Shown: positions 13,036 through 24,259, numbered from the stretch's first letter. The stretch is 64,000 nt of DNA from Drosophila persimilis (GCF_003286085.1 NW_020825298.1:744001-808000), one strand, 5' to 3'. Notes: a model not told the origin generated them from the letters alone. Translations and numbers: made by a program.

Positions 13036-13307
13036 AGCTTATAGGAAAGGGGCGTACCTGTAATTGTTTGCAAATGTTTGTGGACGACACTTTCTAAAAC
13101 AACATATTTGTCTGTACGCACTTTTGGATGGGGATATACATAAGTAACTTAAAGGTAGCGTAACATGAATTGAAAACAAATTAGTATGCTGTCTTTATTT
13201 GGTATGAAAAAGTGGATGGATGATATCCACAAGATTGATGGCTGATTGATTGATTCGTCTAGTACGTAGATAGATATATCCATTTTAACTTAAAAGTTTT
13301 GTTTGAA

Positions 13308-13318
13308 ACTCACCTTAA
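13308..13318 (-). promoter_or_regulatory. Strong 5' splice site, minus strand
   Basis: Read on the minus strand the sequence is ATTAAG|GTGAGTTTC, a consensus Drosophila donor whose GT corresponds to plus-strand 13,312-13,313. The sequence upstream of it on that strand (plus coordinates above 13,314) is A-rich and leader-like. The sequence downstream looks like ordinary intron. This supports an exon ending at 13,314 followed by an intron running toward the left edge of the window. Confidence 0.5.
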
Positions 13319-14496
13319 TATCCAATTGCAAATTTTCGCATTAATCCAAAACCAGAATCCAGATTGAATCCTCAATTTGTAAAACTCTTTACAAATGTTA
13401 ATTTTGAATTTCTTAAGTTTTTCCTTCTTCCTCATTCACTTCACTTTCCTAAACACTTTCTTATGCCAAAATGTTTTAGTTTTAGTTTTTTTAAATTAAT
13501 TATCAAAAATTGTTTTCCAAATACTTTTCGATAAGATGTTGTAAGTATAGATATATGATAGATATATATTTTATAAATATATTATTACGATTTGTGTTTA
13601 TTTTGAGTTTTGTTTTGTTTTGCTTTAGCTTTTACTTTGCTTTGCTTTTTATCGAAACGAAATTTTTATGCAAACTAACACACACGTTCTCTGCTCTGCT
13701 GCTGCTGTTGTTGTTACTGAGGAGTGATTACTGTAGCGGTTACTGTAGTATTTTGTTTACTGTAGTTGTTGCTGTTGTAGTGCTGCTGTGTATAGTATTG
13801 CGGTATGTCCGAACCAATAATTTTGAAGAGTTGACCAATTTTGTTGGCTTAAATTTTGGATGCTTTTTGCGTTTGGTCCAAAAAGATTTCCCTCTGTTTT
13901 CTAACTGATTTTGGGTTTTGTTGTTTCTTTGATTTGTTGTTTACGACGGTTTTTGGCTTGATTAATTTAAAATTTTACATTGATTTTATTAAATTTTTAG
14001 TTGTTTCCTTTTTTTAGTTGCAAAACATTTTCCCTTCCCGTGTGGACGTTTGAGATAATTTTTGTTATTCAAATTTATATTCTTTATTTTTTTGCACGCA
14101 GCTTTGCCAAAAATCGCTTTTGTTTTTTAATTTTGTTGGTGTTGAAATTTAGTCCAAAAATTATTTAATGCCAATTTGTAAATTTTTGCGTTGCGTTTTG
14201 TTTGTCATAAAGTTCTTCTCTTCAGTTCATTTTTGCTTGAATTTTGTTTTCAATTCTAAAGAAATTAATTTCAATTTTTTGTCGTTGATTTTTAGTTGTT
14301 TAAATATTCCAAATTTGTGGCATTTTGTCGCATTTGCCGGTTTTGGTGGCGTTGAATGTTTCTCTGGATTTTGTTGAGGTGGTTAAAATTGGTGTTGGTT
14401 TGTGGAGTCATTTTCACAGTGACATTTGGCTGAAAGAAAAGAATGGAATGTTATTAAGTAAATATGTTTCTTTTATATTACGAATCATTATACACT

Positions 14497-14933
14497 CAGT
14501 GGCGAGCAAGTATGGATACATCACATTTCAGTTTAAACGCCTGTAAAATCTTTAAAAGTGCATCAATCCTTGTGATTTTTTTCATAGATTCTTTAATTTA
14601 AAAATATCTTTTTTTTTCCTCAAAAGATTTTAATTCTTTCAAAAAAGTCCATGTATTCGTTTTGCACGTTTCAAATTTTGTACTTAAATAATTTTTTATA
14701 ATATTTTTTCCAAAAGGAATTAAGAATTAGTTTTGGCATACTCTCGACTAAATTTAGTATGTGCTTGCAAGGTATTATGCGCCACTTCAAATGCACGAGC
14801 TCCTCAAAACTCATTCAATTACTTTGGTGCAGACTTGTACTTTTCCAATGTTTCTTTCTAACTAAATTAAAAAAATCTCAAGGATTGATGCATTTTTAAA
14901 GATTTTACAGGCGGCTACACGTGCTCGCCACTG
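14497..14933. mobile_element. Non-autonomous inverted-repeat element resembling Tc1 (MITE)
   Basis: The ends are long inverted repeats. Both begin CAGTGGCGAGCA and both carry a shared inner block (CGCCTGTAAAATCTTTAAAA then GCATCAATCCTTG) before a T-rich run. The left arm holds about 20 extra bases (roughly 14,516-14,536) absent from the right arm. The right end is followed by TA, as expected for Tc1/mariner insertion. The left end is preceded by CT, with TA a few bases further out, so the target duplication is imperfect. The centre is AT-rich with no transposase frame. The CAGT terminus supports the Tc1 superfamily, and the family name is unknown. Confidence 0.75.
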
Positions 14934-15755
14934 TATGTATGCCTACAACCGAATGGTATGCCCTGCATATACATACATATGTATGTACATAGTCGATTCC
15001 CTCTATACATAAATACAATCTTAAATTTTTTTTTATTTTACTATAGATTCTTGCAAGCTTTGATTACGGTTTTCAGCTTGATTTACTTTTAGTGATAACA
15101 CAAATAAAATCTAAAAATATAGTATGTACTTATACATATGTAAATATTTGTATATTTGTACTCCAAGCATATTTTAATACAATCGGTTGTATTTCCATAT
15201 ACATATTTCATTTATGAAACCTGGCCCTTGTCACTTCCCACAATGAAATGAGCTTATTCGCGTTCCAAACATAGTTTTCTTATCAGTGGAAGTCGAATAG
15301 CTCGTAAAGTGAATTGCACAAATCGGTTTGTTATCGAAACGATATTCATTTTCTTATTTCTCTGTTGTTTTATTCCCATTTGGCTTCTGGCAAATTTCTT
15401 TTATTTCCCAGCTACCCAAAGAATCTATGATTGAAGCTGGGATACTTCGGTTAGAACAGCTGTTATGTTGTCATTTCTTGCAGTTGTATCACTTCTCCAA
15501 GGTTTTTATTTCCTTATAAAGTGTTTTATAGAGGATTCTGTCATTATTTTTCAGCTTCACACACGAATTTGTTTTGCCGATTTTGTGTTCTTTCTCTTTG
15601 ATCACGAAACAAGTGTCCCTTTTTGTTGTGTTTCCCGGTTTTTAGGTGTCTCCATGCACTTCTTGCACTTCTCTCAATCTATTTCTGTCTCTTTACTCTC
15701 CACCACGGTTTTCCTTCTGCACTTTCAACACACATAAACCATGCAATGCACACAA

Positions 15756-15780
15756 ACACACACACACACACACACACACA
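15756..15780 (+). repeat. (CA)n microsatellite
   Basis: A CA dinucleotide tract of about 12 units. Confidence 0.9.
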
Positions 15781-16849
15781 TAGGCTTTTTGGACAGTGCC
15801 AAAAAGGGGTTCAAATTCACTTGGATTTTCGCCTTGTTTATGCTCCGGTTGTGCCCCAGGAGGTTGTTGGTGGCTCGGTGTATGTTTGTGTGTGTGTCCG
15901 GAAGGGACGGGGTTCGGGGAGGGTTGTTTATTGGTCGCCTTATTGTTGTTGTTGCTATGCGCTATTGTTGTTGCTTGATTAAAAATGCAGACGGTTTTTC
16001 GTTGTGCATAAAGTTTTTGCTTCACTCTTATTTAGTGCCGTTTGCTTTTGGTTTCAGTTTTTGATTCCGTTTCAACGTTGCTGCTGCTTCTACTCCGATT
16101 TTACCGTTGCAGAAGAGCCACCCCATTGATGGGCATTTGCAAAAACACACGCACACGCACAAACTGTTTCGAGAGGATTGCACTGCCAGCATGTGCTGTT
16201 TTTGGGGTTTTTAAAAATTGCAGTTTTTTTTGGCGAATACTCAGTGAATATTTATGGAAGCTGTTGCCAAATGCAGTTTTTCATACTTCGTCCAGTGGAT
16301 TTCTTATATGTATGCGTTTGGTATCATTTTTATGCACTTTAGAAGAGTATTTAATAGTATTTTCGCAGCAGAGTTTTAACAGAGGTTTTTTTTACAATGG
16401 GTTTGCTTTTGATGTTCTTTTTTTGGGGCACCTTTTGATATTATTTAAACATTTGAATAGATCACCAAATTACCTTTCAATCACTTGTTAAAAAACACTC
16501 ACGCGCTTGCAGTTATTCGTGTCTCTTTTTTGCATTTGTTGAAACACAAACCAAAAATGTAAATAATAAATGAAAAAATGTTTTAATGCCCGTAAACCGT
16601 TTTCCGATCGGGAACACTGCAGTTTTCCCACAAGAACCATATACAGAAAATAAATAATAATTATTGTATTTTTTGATGGCTGTTCGATTATCGTTTTGGT
16701 TCGAATATTTGTGATATTTTTGTTAGTTTTTTTCTATTTTTTGTTGTTGGAAATATTGAATATTTTGAATTTTTGTATTATTTTGTGCTGGCGGCCGCTG
16801 CTTCAGTACTCAGCTTCTTAGCTTTTCAGCTGCTTTTTACACGAGAGAG

Positions 16850-17190
16850 ACGATAGAAATGCACACAACGCTGCTGGCTGCCGCTGCGAGCACACCGAAA
16901 CCACCGAATAGACCGAGCCGAATAGACGAGCATGAAGTTCAAAATTTTCGTTTATGGCCTATCAACCGGGCGCAGCGCAGGCAGCGGCAGCGGCGGCGAC
17001 AGAGACCAGCCAGCCCAGAGTGGAGCCACCACCACCAGTCAGAGGCATTAGCAGCAGCAGAGCGCAACAGTCGCCCCGGCGGGCAGAGAGTGAGAGTAAA
17101 ACGCAGTATTGAGCGCAGCAAAGCGCAGCCAAAGCATAGAACGCCAGCGCGGCTGCTCTCAGTTTACAGTGGGTCGAAAGTGGTCTGAAA
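16850..17190. promoter_or_regulatory. GC-rich promoter-like block
   Basis: This is a GC/CpG-rich island inside AT-rich DNA, containing CAGCGGCAGCGGC-type repeats, GAGAGA motifs and a plus-strand TCAGTT initiator-like hexamer near 17,157. It abuts the A-rich minus-strand leader at 13,314-16,850, which suggests a transcription start for that strand. The plus-strand frame through it (16,859-17,188) is short and repeat-driven and is not taken as coding. Orientation and exact start cannot be fixed by eye. Confidence 0.3.
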
Positions 17191-19784
17191 TATAAGTTGC
17201 ACTTGAATTGCCTTCTGCTTCTCTGATCTCACTTATATTTGATTCTATTTGAAGCAAAAAATGGTTTAGTTAAACTGTTAATACCATTGTATCTTAGACA
17301 AGACACAAGAAATGTTTAAATTCGTTGTTGAGGGTAGATGGTCTATGACCGAATTGGATTCATAGCCCAACAACTGCATTGGAAGAACTGTTTGCCGCTT
17401 TTGACTGACTCTTTATCTTTATCGTAAATTTAAATTTCAAATATTAAGAACTTTTTTCTTCATAGAAATTTCAAACCTTTGCCATTAACTTGCGTACCAC
17501 TGTTCGTGGCAGCACCGCGGCGTCGCCGTCGCTAGCAGCAACAAAACAAGTATCCGCCTGCGCTGCCAGCGATTTTCGGCTTTTTTGCATTGGTTCGCTG
17601 CCGCCGCCCCCGCCGCAGCGTGATATGTGCATGTATGTGTGTGTGAGGGGGCTTTTGTGTTTGCTTTTGCTTTGCGCCCCATTGCAAATGCAAAAGTTTT
17701 GCATTGGTGTGTGCGGCGCGGCAGCGAGAGAGCACAGTTCTCTTCAGTGCTCTGCTTTTGTTATGTTATGCTCTGCTCTCTGAGAGTCACTCTCTTTCTC
17801 TCTCGCTCTCTGTCTGTCCCACTCCCACTCTCATGTGGCAATCACTTGCGGTTTTTGTTTCCCTTTGCGCTATTAATCCAATTGGAATGCAGGCGGCAGC
17901 TTGCAATTGTCTTGCAAAACGGAAGCTTTCAAGAAGGATGTGTCGTGGGGGAGGAGGAGGGGGCCTAACATTCTTATCCAATAGTTAGGTAAAAACATTA
18001 TAACGGTCTGGCCTCGACAGTTATCTGGGTCTGTCTCCTCTCCCGTGATGCAACAACCCCTCTCTGCATTTTCCTTATCCTGTGTGTATGCACAGGACCA
18101 CATCGCGTATCCCTTACCTGGGGGTGGGTTTCTCTGCAGTCTCCCACTCTCCAACTCTCTTGCTCTCGCCCTGATCCTGCTCTCTCCTGGCAGAGAGTTA
18201 CATATACCATCCATCCGCTTCATGCAGTCGAAATTGCATAAAGTTCGACATGAGGTAATTACGGGAGAGGAGCGTAGCTCCTTTCAAGCAGAAAATGCTC
18301 CGGGAAAATCTCGTCCAGGAATAGAAGACGAAAACTTGGTCTTAACCTATTCCCCAGCGGGTGGTACATGTGTACATCCCCAGGTGGTCTGCAGGGCATA
18401 AGATGCACCATTAAGGGTTTCGATTTGGCATTTCTGGAAACGGTATTGGGGTATTGTAGGCTCCGAATGAAACAGCTATTTAAAGATTGAGGAATTGCCC
18501 AATTGAGAACGATATGATTTGATTCGAATGGGGTTTATTTAGGGGCTCGTTTACAGGATGTGGAATTCATAAATTGAGCATGATACGATTTTTTGACATT
18601 CGATCAAATTCCTACGAAGTACATACTTACGGATATTAGGGATTTCAAGAATTCGGAATTTATTATTATTAATTACGATTGAACAGCAGTCAAATGATAT
18701 TATAATTAATTAATTTAGATTAAGATGAATTGCTTATATATTTTACATATATACTTGGGAATGCTTGGAATGGGAATGAGCTTAGTAAAAATAAATGTTT
18801 CTAATAACAAGAACATTCAGATCATTTAGTTTACGTTTTCAGCTATTCCTGAGAGGACTTAAATTTCTTTCATCAACAAAGAGCCTATAATTGTTATGGT
18901 ATTGTAGAATATTCCCACAATATCACTTAATTTTCAATAAGACCCATAATTTGTGTAATATCCCAACAATTGCCATAAGTAATTTGCATTTCCTTTGAAG
19001 TCTCTTAATCAATCAAAACCCCTTCAAAACCTAACCATTTTTAACCCAAAAACTTCCCTTATTACCCCTCAGAATTACAAGCGATTCACACAAGTGTCTG
19101 GTCCCCGTATTGAATGCATTTTCCTTACCAAAATATCAAATTCCTGCACAATCCAAACAATTAAAATCTAATTAAAATGGAAATAACAGCCAGAATAACC
19201 CCAAAAAAATACGTGTAGCTGTGCCTTTGATTTTCTTTATATTTCGATTAATTAAAAGTTGATTTTGATTCTTATAAAAACCTAAAGAAAAGACACTAAA
19301 AATGCTCGAGTGCAAAGACACAAGCAAAGCCAGATATAAGAGCGAAGCGGGCGTGAGAAAGAGAGAGAGAAGAAAAAACTGACCCTGTTGAAAAAAAGAC
19401 TCGTTTCTCCTGCGCTTCCAATAGCAAAAATAGAAAAAAGAAAAAAGAGGAATGGCAAAAACACAAAAACAATGCGCATTCATTTTGCAGCGGAGGGGCA
19501 CGCAACAACAAATTGAGAGAGAAGCTTTTAAGAGCCCGTACATATCTGTATGTGTGAGGTGAGAAGAACGAACAAGAGCGCGCATGTCGTTTTCGCTCTT
19601 TCTCTCTCTCTGTGTCTCTCTTTCTGTTGCGCTGCCATTTTATGCACACAATGCGAGAGAGCAAAGAATGACAATGAATGTTTGCTTGTGGACTGATGGA
19701 AAGCTTGAGGGGGGCAGGCAGGCAGGCGGAAATTTACGCAACTCAACAAACACGTGGAGCCGCTTCTCTGTCGCTGCCGTCGCT

Positions 19785-19818
19785 GTCGCTGCCGCTGCCG
19801 CTGCCGCTGCCGCTGCCT
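19785..19818 (+). repeat. (GCCGCT)n repeat
   Basis: Five to six copies of a GCCGCT hexamer. It can be read as polyalanine or similar in several frames, which explains the spurious frames here. Confidence 0.8.
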
Positions 19819-20754
19819 TTGCCCGTTTATGCTGCTTAGAAATCCAATAAGCAAAAGCTTTGGCCGCACACCAATGCAACGCCCATTATATGCGTGAGTG
19901 TGCATATTGAATGCGTGTATGTATGTGCCTATGTATTTGTGGATCCCTCCCAGCCAGGGACGGATTGCAGGGGCAATTAATATTGAAATTGATTGGTGAG
20001 ACATTTGCGCATGGTTGGGTATGGGGTATATCCGCTAAGTCACGAGCTCTAAGTCCATTCGTGTTTATTCTGTAAATTTAGGTGATTTCATTTGCCATCA
20101 CCGATCAGCTGTTCGGAGGTGCTCCACAGTCTATGTCTAAGTCAGTCTCTAAATTGAAATGAACCCACTGCGATGCTGATCCTGATTCTATTTTAAAAGC
20201 GATAGTTCTGAAAATATTGATAAAATAGGGGCTTTAAAGAATTCAAAAGAATTTTCTTTGCATACATACATATGTATATTAACTACTGGCTAAATTATAG
20301 CTACATATGTATGTATATCCAGGAAGAATTTTGAGGGTGTAAGAATATTGATACGCACCAAATTAATCCTTAAGCTTCCATTACATTAATTACCAAAAAT
20401 CGGCTTCTTATCAGAAGTTCCATAGAAAATTTCCTGCACTTCCTCTCACGGGCCACCTTCTCTTCCTCACTTTGAAATCCACCCCTGGCTTTTGTGGCTT
20501 TTGCAGTGCTGCACGCACTTTTTCGGACTCACTCCCACTCCCCTCCCACGTCCTTTCAAAGACAAAGTTTTTGCTTAGCTTTACAATTCGTTGTTGTTGT
20601 TGCTGGTAAGGCCTATGTACAGCTTTTGTTGCCTGAGAGAGACAGAGGATGGGTGAGGGAGAGCGTGGCATTTTATATGCTCCACTTTTTGGGCGCGCGC
20701 CCCCAACCACCCAGAACATTCTCTATGGGGAACGCACTTTTGCAGCTTGCGTTT

Positions 20755-20830
20755 GTATATATGTATGTATGTATGTACATATGTATGTATGGTATGTACG
20801 AATATATGAGTATGTATGAGTCTATGTGTA
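20755..20830 (+). repeat. (GTAT)n / TACATATGTA cluster
   Basis: Tandem GTAT units with internal TACATATGTA palindromes. Confidence 0.85.
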
Positions 20831-21903
20831 GGTGTGTGTGCGTTTGTGTGCGACACGCGCCCTTACTTTTGCCTGTGTATTGGTGTGCGCGCATTTTTGG
20901 GTGTGCTTTTTTTTGGTATTTCGTGAAATTTTAGCATTTATTTGTTATGTACTTTGGCGCTCGCTGCGTCAACTGACGTCGCTGCTGCTGCTGCTGCCTG
21001 CCTGCTGCAGAGAGCAGAGCATGTTGCTGCTGCTGCTGCTGCTTTTCTCCCTCTCCCGCTGTTTCCTCCGCTTCTCCTGCTTTGCTTTGCTTTTGGCTCT
21101 TGCTTTTGGATTTGGTTTTGCTGTATGCGTGAGTGCGTAGGCTCGACTATGTACAGTGCACACTATTGGCAATTACATATGTATATATACCTATGTATAC
21201 GCGTACACTGCATACATAGCATTGTTTGTATGTATTCTATGCATGTGTACATTTTACATTTGTATGCCTCTTTGTACAGTTAACTTTTATTTTTGGGGAC
21301 GGGGGCGCTCTACAATATGCGACGCCAAAAAATTGCTTATGTCTGTATATTGCATTTTTTTTCTTGCCTGCGTCACAGGTCTAAGGGTGGAGAATCCTTC
21401 TTATATACTGCACTATAGTACATCGTATAGAATCTGTTTGGTTTCAGATCAGTAAGTACACTTTTGTGGCGGAAATTGGTTGGGAACAGAGGATGAATGC
21501 GGGACAAATATTAAGAGATGCTATGGTTATCATACAGATCAAACCTTGCACAGCACAGCACCTGAAGAAGGTGTTGCCGGACTGTTGAGTCTCCTCCACC
21601 CTTTCCGTTAGTTTCTACGCAAAGAATTCTTCCCAAAGAATTGCACAAAAACAAATGCTTATTTTATTGCTTTGTTTAGCAGTTTGGCAGGTTGTGTGAA
21701 GCACACACACACAATCATTTATATATTCTTTTTTCATGGACAGCCCATCCACTCCAACAGCAACAGCAACAGCAACCCCAACCACAACCCACACCCCCAC
21801 ACCCCACTCCCCATTCGCTGCCTGTTGTTGCGTTGCGTTTTCAGATAAGATGATATCATTTGTTTTTGTAGCAATGCGAGCACATTAAAATTGTATCTGT
21901 GTG

Positions 21904-21907
21904 TGCA
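21904..21907. repeat. Target-site duplication (left copy), TGCA
   Basis: TGCA lies immediately outside the 5' LTR, and the same four bases follow the 3' LTR at 29,765-29,768. A 4-bp duplication is the norm for gypsy-class integrases, and it fixes the element boundaries. Confidence 0.85.
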
Positions 21908-22439
21908 AGTTAACGTACCCAATTCCATTGAGCTCTTATACGAGTTGTAAACAATCTTTGGTTTTCCAAAACGAAAACAATTTCAATCTTGGGCCTCCGC
22001 CTAATTGATTTCTAAGATGTACAATCTCAAGCGCCCCCGCCGCAATCCCATTCTTTGACACTCGCCTAAATGGAAAACCAATGTTTGCCCACACCCGGCT
22101 TCTCATAAACAATCTCACTCCCGGCTTTCTGCAGATCCTGCACTTTAGGCCTTTTACAGTTCTCTCTTTGGATGACGAAATCTAATACTCGGGATGGCGA
22201 AATCAATTGAAATGTTTATAGAAAAACGATTCCCGAAAGGGATCAACGATGCAAAGATCAGAAAGTTCAAATCAGTCTTGATCCAGCAGCGACACCGCAA
22301 AGTCTAGCTAAATATTAAGATCGCGCAATCCCTTGGCCCGGAATTCCTTTGTGACCCTCTACTTAAATCTATATCAGTGAAGTTCGAAGTAAAATAAAAA
22401 CTTTTTAAAAACACAATCCGCTACCGCAGTTGTTTAATT
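21908..22439 (+). repeat. 5' LTR (532 bp)
   Basis: It starts AGTTAACGTACCC and ends GTTTAATT, and matches 29,233-29,764 throughout by eye. Weak terminal inversion is seen (AGTTA versus AATTA on the opposite strand). An AATAAA-type signal lies in the AAAATAAAAAC segment about 45 bases before the end. No TATA box is obvious, and errantivirus LTR promoters are often initiator-driven. Confidence 0.96.
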
Positions 22440-22456
22440 GGCGCCCAACGTGGGGC
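22439..22456 (+). promoter_or_regulatory. Primer-binding site, tRNA-Lys type
   Basis: TGGCGCCCAACGTGGGGC is complementary to the 3' end of Drosophila tRNA-Lys including CCA, as known for gypsy. It overlaps the last base of the LTR by one, as in other errantiviruses. It primes minus-strand DNA synthesis. Confidence 0.9.
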
Positions 22457-23050
22457 GACGTTGTCTAAAAAGCACCGAATGATAAAAGTGTTGCGTCGTG
22501 CCGAAACCCGAAGGACAATTAATTAATGGAATAAATCCTTCAAAATTAAAAACGCGGAGTGACTGTGTGATATAGATAAAAAAAAGTGAGATAAAAAGGA
22601 AACAAACCGGAGCTTAGGGTGTGCAAAAACAAATACAAATACAAATACAAATACAAATACAAATACAAATACAAATACAACGCAAAATACAAATAAAACA
22701 AAAAGCTAATCAAGGCAATTCGTAAATACAAAAAAAACCAAAGAAACCCAAAGTTTTTAAAAAAACAAAACCAACAAAACCGACAAAACCAAAATACAAA
22801 GAAAGTGAAACGATCAGCGAAGCCAAAGAAGGAAGACCCCCAGAAGACCCAGCTGAGCAAAGAAATTTAAGAAGGAAGACCCGTTCGAAGATCTGCCAAA
22901 CTAAGAAGGACGACCCCTACCGGATATTTCGTGAGCAAGAGTTGTATTAATAAATATATAAGTTCAATTAGGATATATAAGATTATAAAAACTAACATAT
23001 AAGAAAAATTAAAAGTGGATCAGCTAACTTTAGATTTTGAAAAACTAAAA
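22457..23050 (+). other. Retrotransposon untranslated leader
   Basis: A roughly 600-base A-rich leader between primer site and gag. It contains the AAATAC hexamer array and a GAAGAC-rich segment (two GGAAGACCC motifs near 22,830 and 22,873). The 12-bp Su(Hw)-type sites that make the gypsy leader an insulator were not found by eye. Confidence 0.8.
22629..22680 (+). repeat. (ACAAAT)n array in retrotransposon leader
   Basis: About 8.7 uninterrupted copies of the hexamer ACAAAT, with no variation between units, suggesting recent slippage. It lies in the untranslated leader where other errantiviruses keep packaging or regulatory repeats. Its function is unknown. Confidence 0.9.
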
Positions 23051-24259
23051 ATGATTAACTCTCAAGCAAGGACCGATCTCACAGCAGATCTGGTCAAACA
23101 ATTGATAGCACTTCAAATTTCACAAGTACAAGAGCAAATTGTAAATTTAAAACAGCAAATAGAAACTAAATCCGATCAGGTATCGGATTATCAGGCAGAA
23201 ACAATAGACGAGACAATAAGAGACGACACCACATTGAAGGTAATAGAATCCCTACCAATTTTTAATGGTGGATTAAACCAATATGTAGGATGGAGGGAAG
23301 CTGCAGAAACTGCAGTGAAGTTATATAAGAAAGGAAGTAAGCAATATTATATTGCATTAACAATTTTGAGAAACAAAATAACAGGACCAGCACATGACGC
23401 ACTGACCAACCACGGGACAGTTCTAAATTTTGATGCCATACTTTCACGGCTTGACTTTGTTTACAGTGACAAGAGACCTATTTACATAATAGAACAGGAA
23501 TTAAGCGTTCTCCGACAAGGGAACCTTTCAATTATAGATTTCTATAACGAGGTTAACAAGAAAATGACCTTGTTAATAAATAAGACAATAATGACTCACG
23601 GAAAGGACAGTGAGATCACCAAGGAATCAAATAAAAAAATTAGAGACAATGCCTTACGCATTTTTGTCACTGGCCTAAACGGCGGCATTGCTGAAATCCT
23701 ATTTTCATTGAATCCCCCAGATTTACCGAATGCCTTAGCAAAGGTACAGGAATTGCAATCTAATAACATTCGGGCCCAATTTGCCTACCAATTCAGCGGT
23801 CCCAGAAATTCAGGGAATAATAATTTTAATACCTTAAGATTCAACCAACGACAACCTAGGACTAACAGTTCACCATTCGACCAAAAAAGGGATTTGCAGA
23901 GGAATAACATGTCTTGGGGACAACCCTATTTCTTGGGTAATAGACAACAAAATCAGGCCCCAGAACCAATGGAGGTAGACGAATCTATACAAATCCGGAA
24001 CCGACAGAACAGCAATCAATTCAGGGGAAATAATAACAATAGAAATTATCGGGAGAATACTAACGGTTATTTTAGGAGAAATAATAACAATTATAGCCAA
24101 GCCCAGCATTTTAGGGCAAACGTAGTCCCGAATAATCAGTCTAACGACAATCCAGCGCAGAAACGAAAACTAAACGAAATGTCGGAACAACCGGCTAATA
24201 AAGCAATGAGGATAAATAACATTGAGGAGGATCATTTTTTAGATCAGCCCCCGAAGTAG
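23051..24259 (+). CDS. gag: Errantivirus Gag (capsid/nucleocapsid polyprotein)
   Basis: The frame encodes 402 residues from the first in-frame ATG at 23,051. The open frame begins after a TAA at 23,000-23,002, and an in-frame GTG at 23,015 is not a likely start. The N-terminal 60 residues look coiled-coil (L/V/Q/E heptads). The middle carries the errantivirus capsid-like block, with the motifs PIFNGG, RPIYIIEQEL, DFYNEV and FVTGLNGG. The C-terminal third is N/R/Q-rich (RNNNNR-type runs) and basic. It replaces the CCHC zinc knuckle, as is usual for gypsy-like elements, and presumably binds RNA. The protein forms the particle that packages element RNA. The last codons contain the slippery site leading to Pol. 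Confidence 0.93.
   Translation: MINSQARTDLTADLVKQLIALQISQVQEQIVNLKQQIETKSDQVSDYQAETIDETIRDDTTLKVIESLPIFNGGLNQYVGWREAAETAVKLYKKGSKQYYIALTILRNKITGPAHDALTNHGTVLNFDAILSRLDFVYSDKRPIYIIEQELSVLRQGNLSIIDFYNEVNKKMTLLINKTIMTHGKDSEITKESNKKIRDNALRIFVTGLNGGIAEILFSLNPPDLPNALAKVQELQSNNIRAQFAYQFSGPRNSGNNNFNTLRFNQRQPRTNSSPFDQKRDLQRNNMSWGQPYFLGNRQQNQAPEPMEVDESIQIRNRQNSNQFRGNNNNRNYRENTNGYFRRNNNNYSQAQHFRANVVPNNQSNDNPAQKRKLNEMSEQPANKAMRINNIEEDHFLDQPPK
24235..24241 (+). promoter_or_regulatory. -1 ribosomal frameshift site T TTT TTA
   Basis: The heptamer TTTTTTA is in exact register with the gag frame (T, TTT, TTA), matching the X XXY YYZ rule. It lies six codons before the gag stop (TAG, 24,257-24,259). After a -1 slip the frame continues from 24,241 without a stop into the protease. 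No ATG precedes the protease in the pol frame, so Pol must be made as a Gag-Pol fusion. Confidence 0.88.

Larger units (their letters stand above)
4691..13307. other. Non-coding stretch, probable minus-strand intron, with simple repeats
   Basis: No gene with a recognisable protein is seen. The stretch contains many CATACATATGTACATATGTATG palindromic microsatellites (about 7050-7070, 7790-7830, 9458-9490, 10240-10300, 10370-10390, 12705-12770), GT tracts (8970-8991, 9832-9863), GA tracts (9625-9650, 12000-12020), and two short TACCC...GGGTA hairpins. Two plus-strand blocks, 6300-6535 and 11880-12110, are A/CAA-rich and look like untranslated leaders. The first is followed by a possible donor (GC|GTGAGT near 6527). 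No coding sequence is attached to either. Confidence 0.5.
13314..16850 (-). other. Putative long 5' untranslated exon(s) of a minus-strand gene
   Basis: On the minus strand this 3.5-kb stretch is strongly A-rich with CAA, AAC and CAAAA runs, the composition typical of long Drosophila 5' leaders, and it lacks a convincing coding frame. It ends at a consensus donor (13,313/13,314). A second good donor, GCGC|GTGAGT, lies at 16,502/16,503, so there may be a short first exon (about 16,503-16,850 and upstream) plus an alternative or second exon. It is bordered on the right by GC-rich, promoter-like DNA. A Tc1-like inverted-repeat element sits inside at 14,497-14,933. The gene itself is not identifiable because no coding exon is visible. 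Confidence 0.35.
17191..21903. other. Non-coding stretch with GC-rich blocks and microsatellites
   Basis: No gene is accepted. A GC-rich block at 17,490-17,780 contains a minus-strand ATG frame of 38 codons (start near 17,585), possibly a leader ORF. It ends at a TGA directly after a weak AAG|GTTTGA junction. At 18,110-18,122 a minus-strand CAG|GTAAGG donor-like sequence is present. At 20,580-20,612 a plus-strand CTG|GTAAGG donor-like sequence follows a GTTGTT run. Repeats include GCCGCT (about 19,785-19,818), a GTAT cluster (20,755-20,830) and GCTGCT runs near 20,980-21,045. Confidence 0.5.

Noticed and set aside
16859-17188. 109-codon plus-strand frame
   Set aside because: The residues (RQRQRRRQR, AAAAS) come from CAG/GGC repeats in a GC-rich promoter-like block.
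17471-17596. Minus-strand ATG frame of 38 codons (MQKSRKSLAAQ...)
   Set aside because: It ends at TGA right after a weak AAG|GTTTGA junction. It could be a leader ORF, but evidence is insufficient for a gene.
23015-23050. GTG start for gag 36 bases upstream of the first ATG
   Set aside because: Animal translation rarely starts at GTG, and an ATG in frame follows at 23,051.
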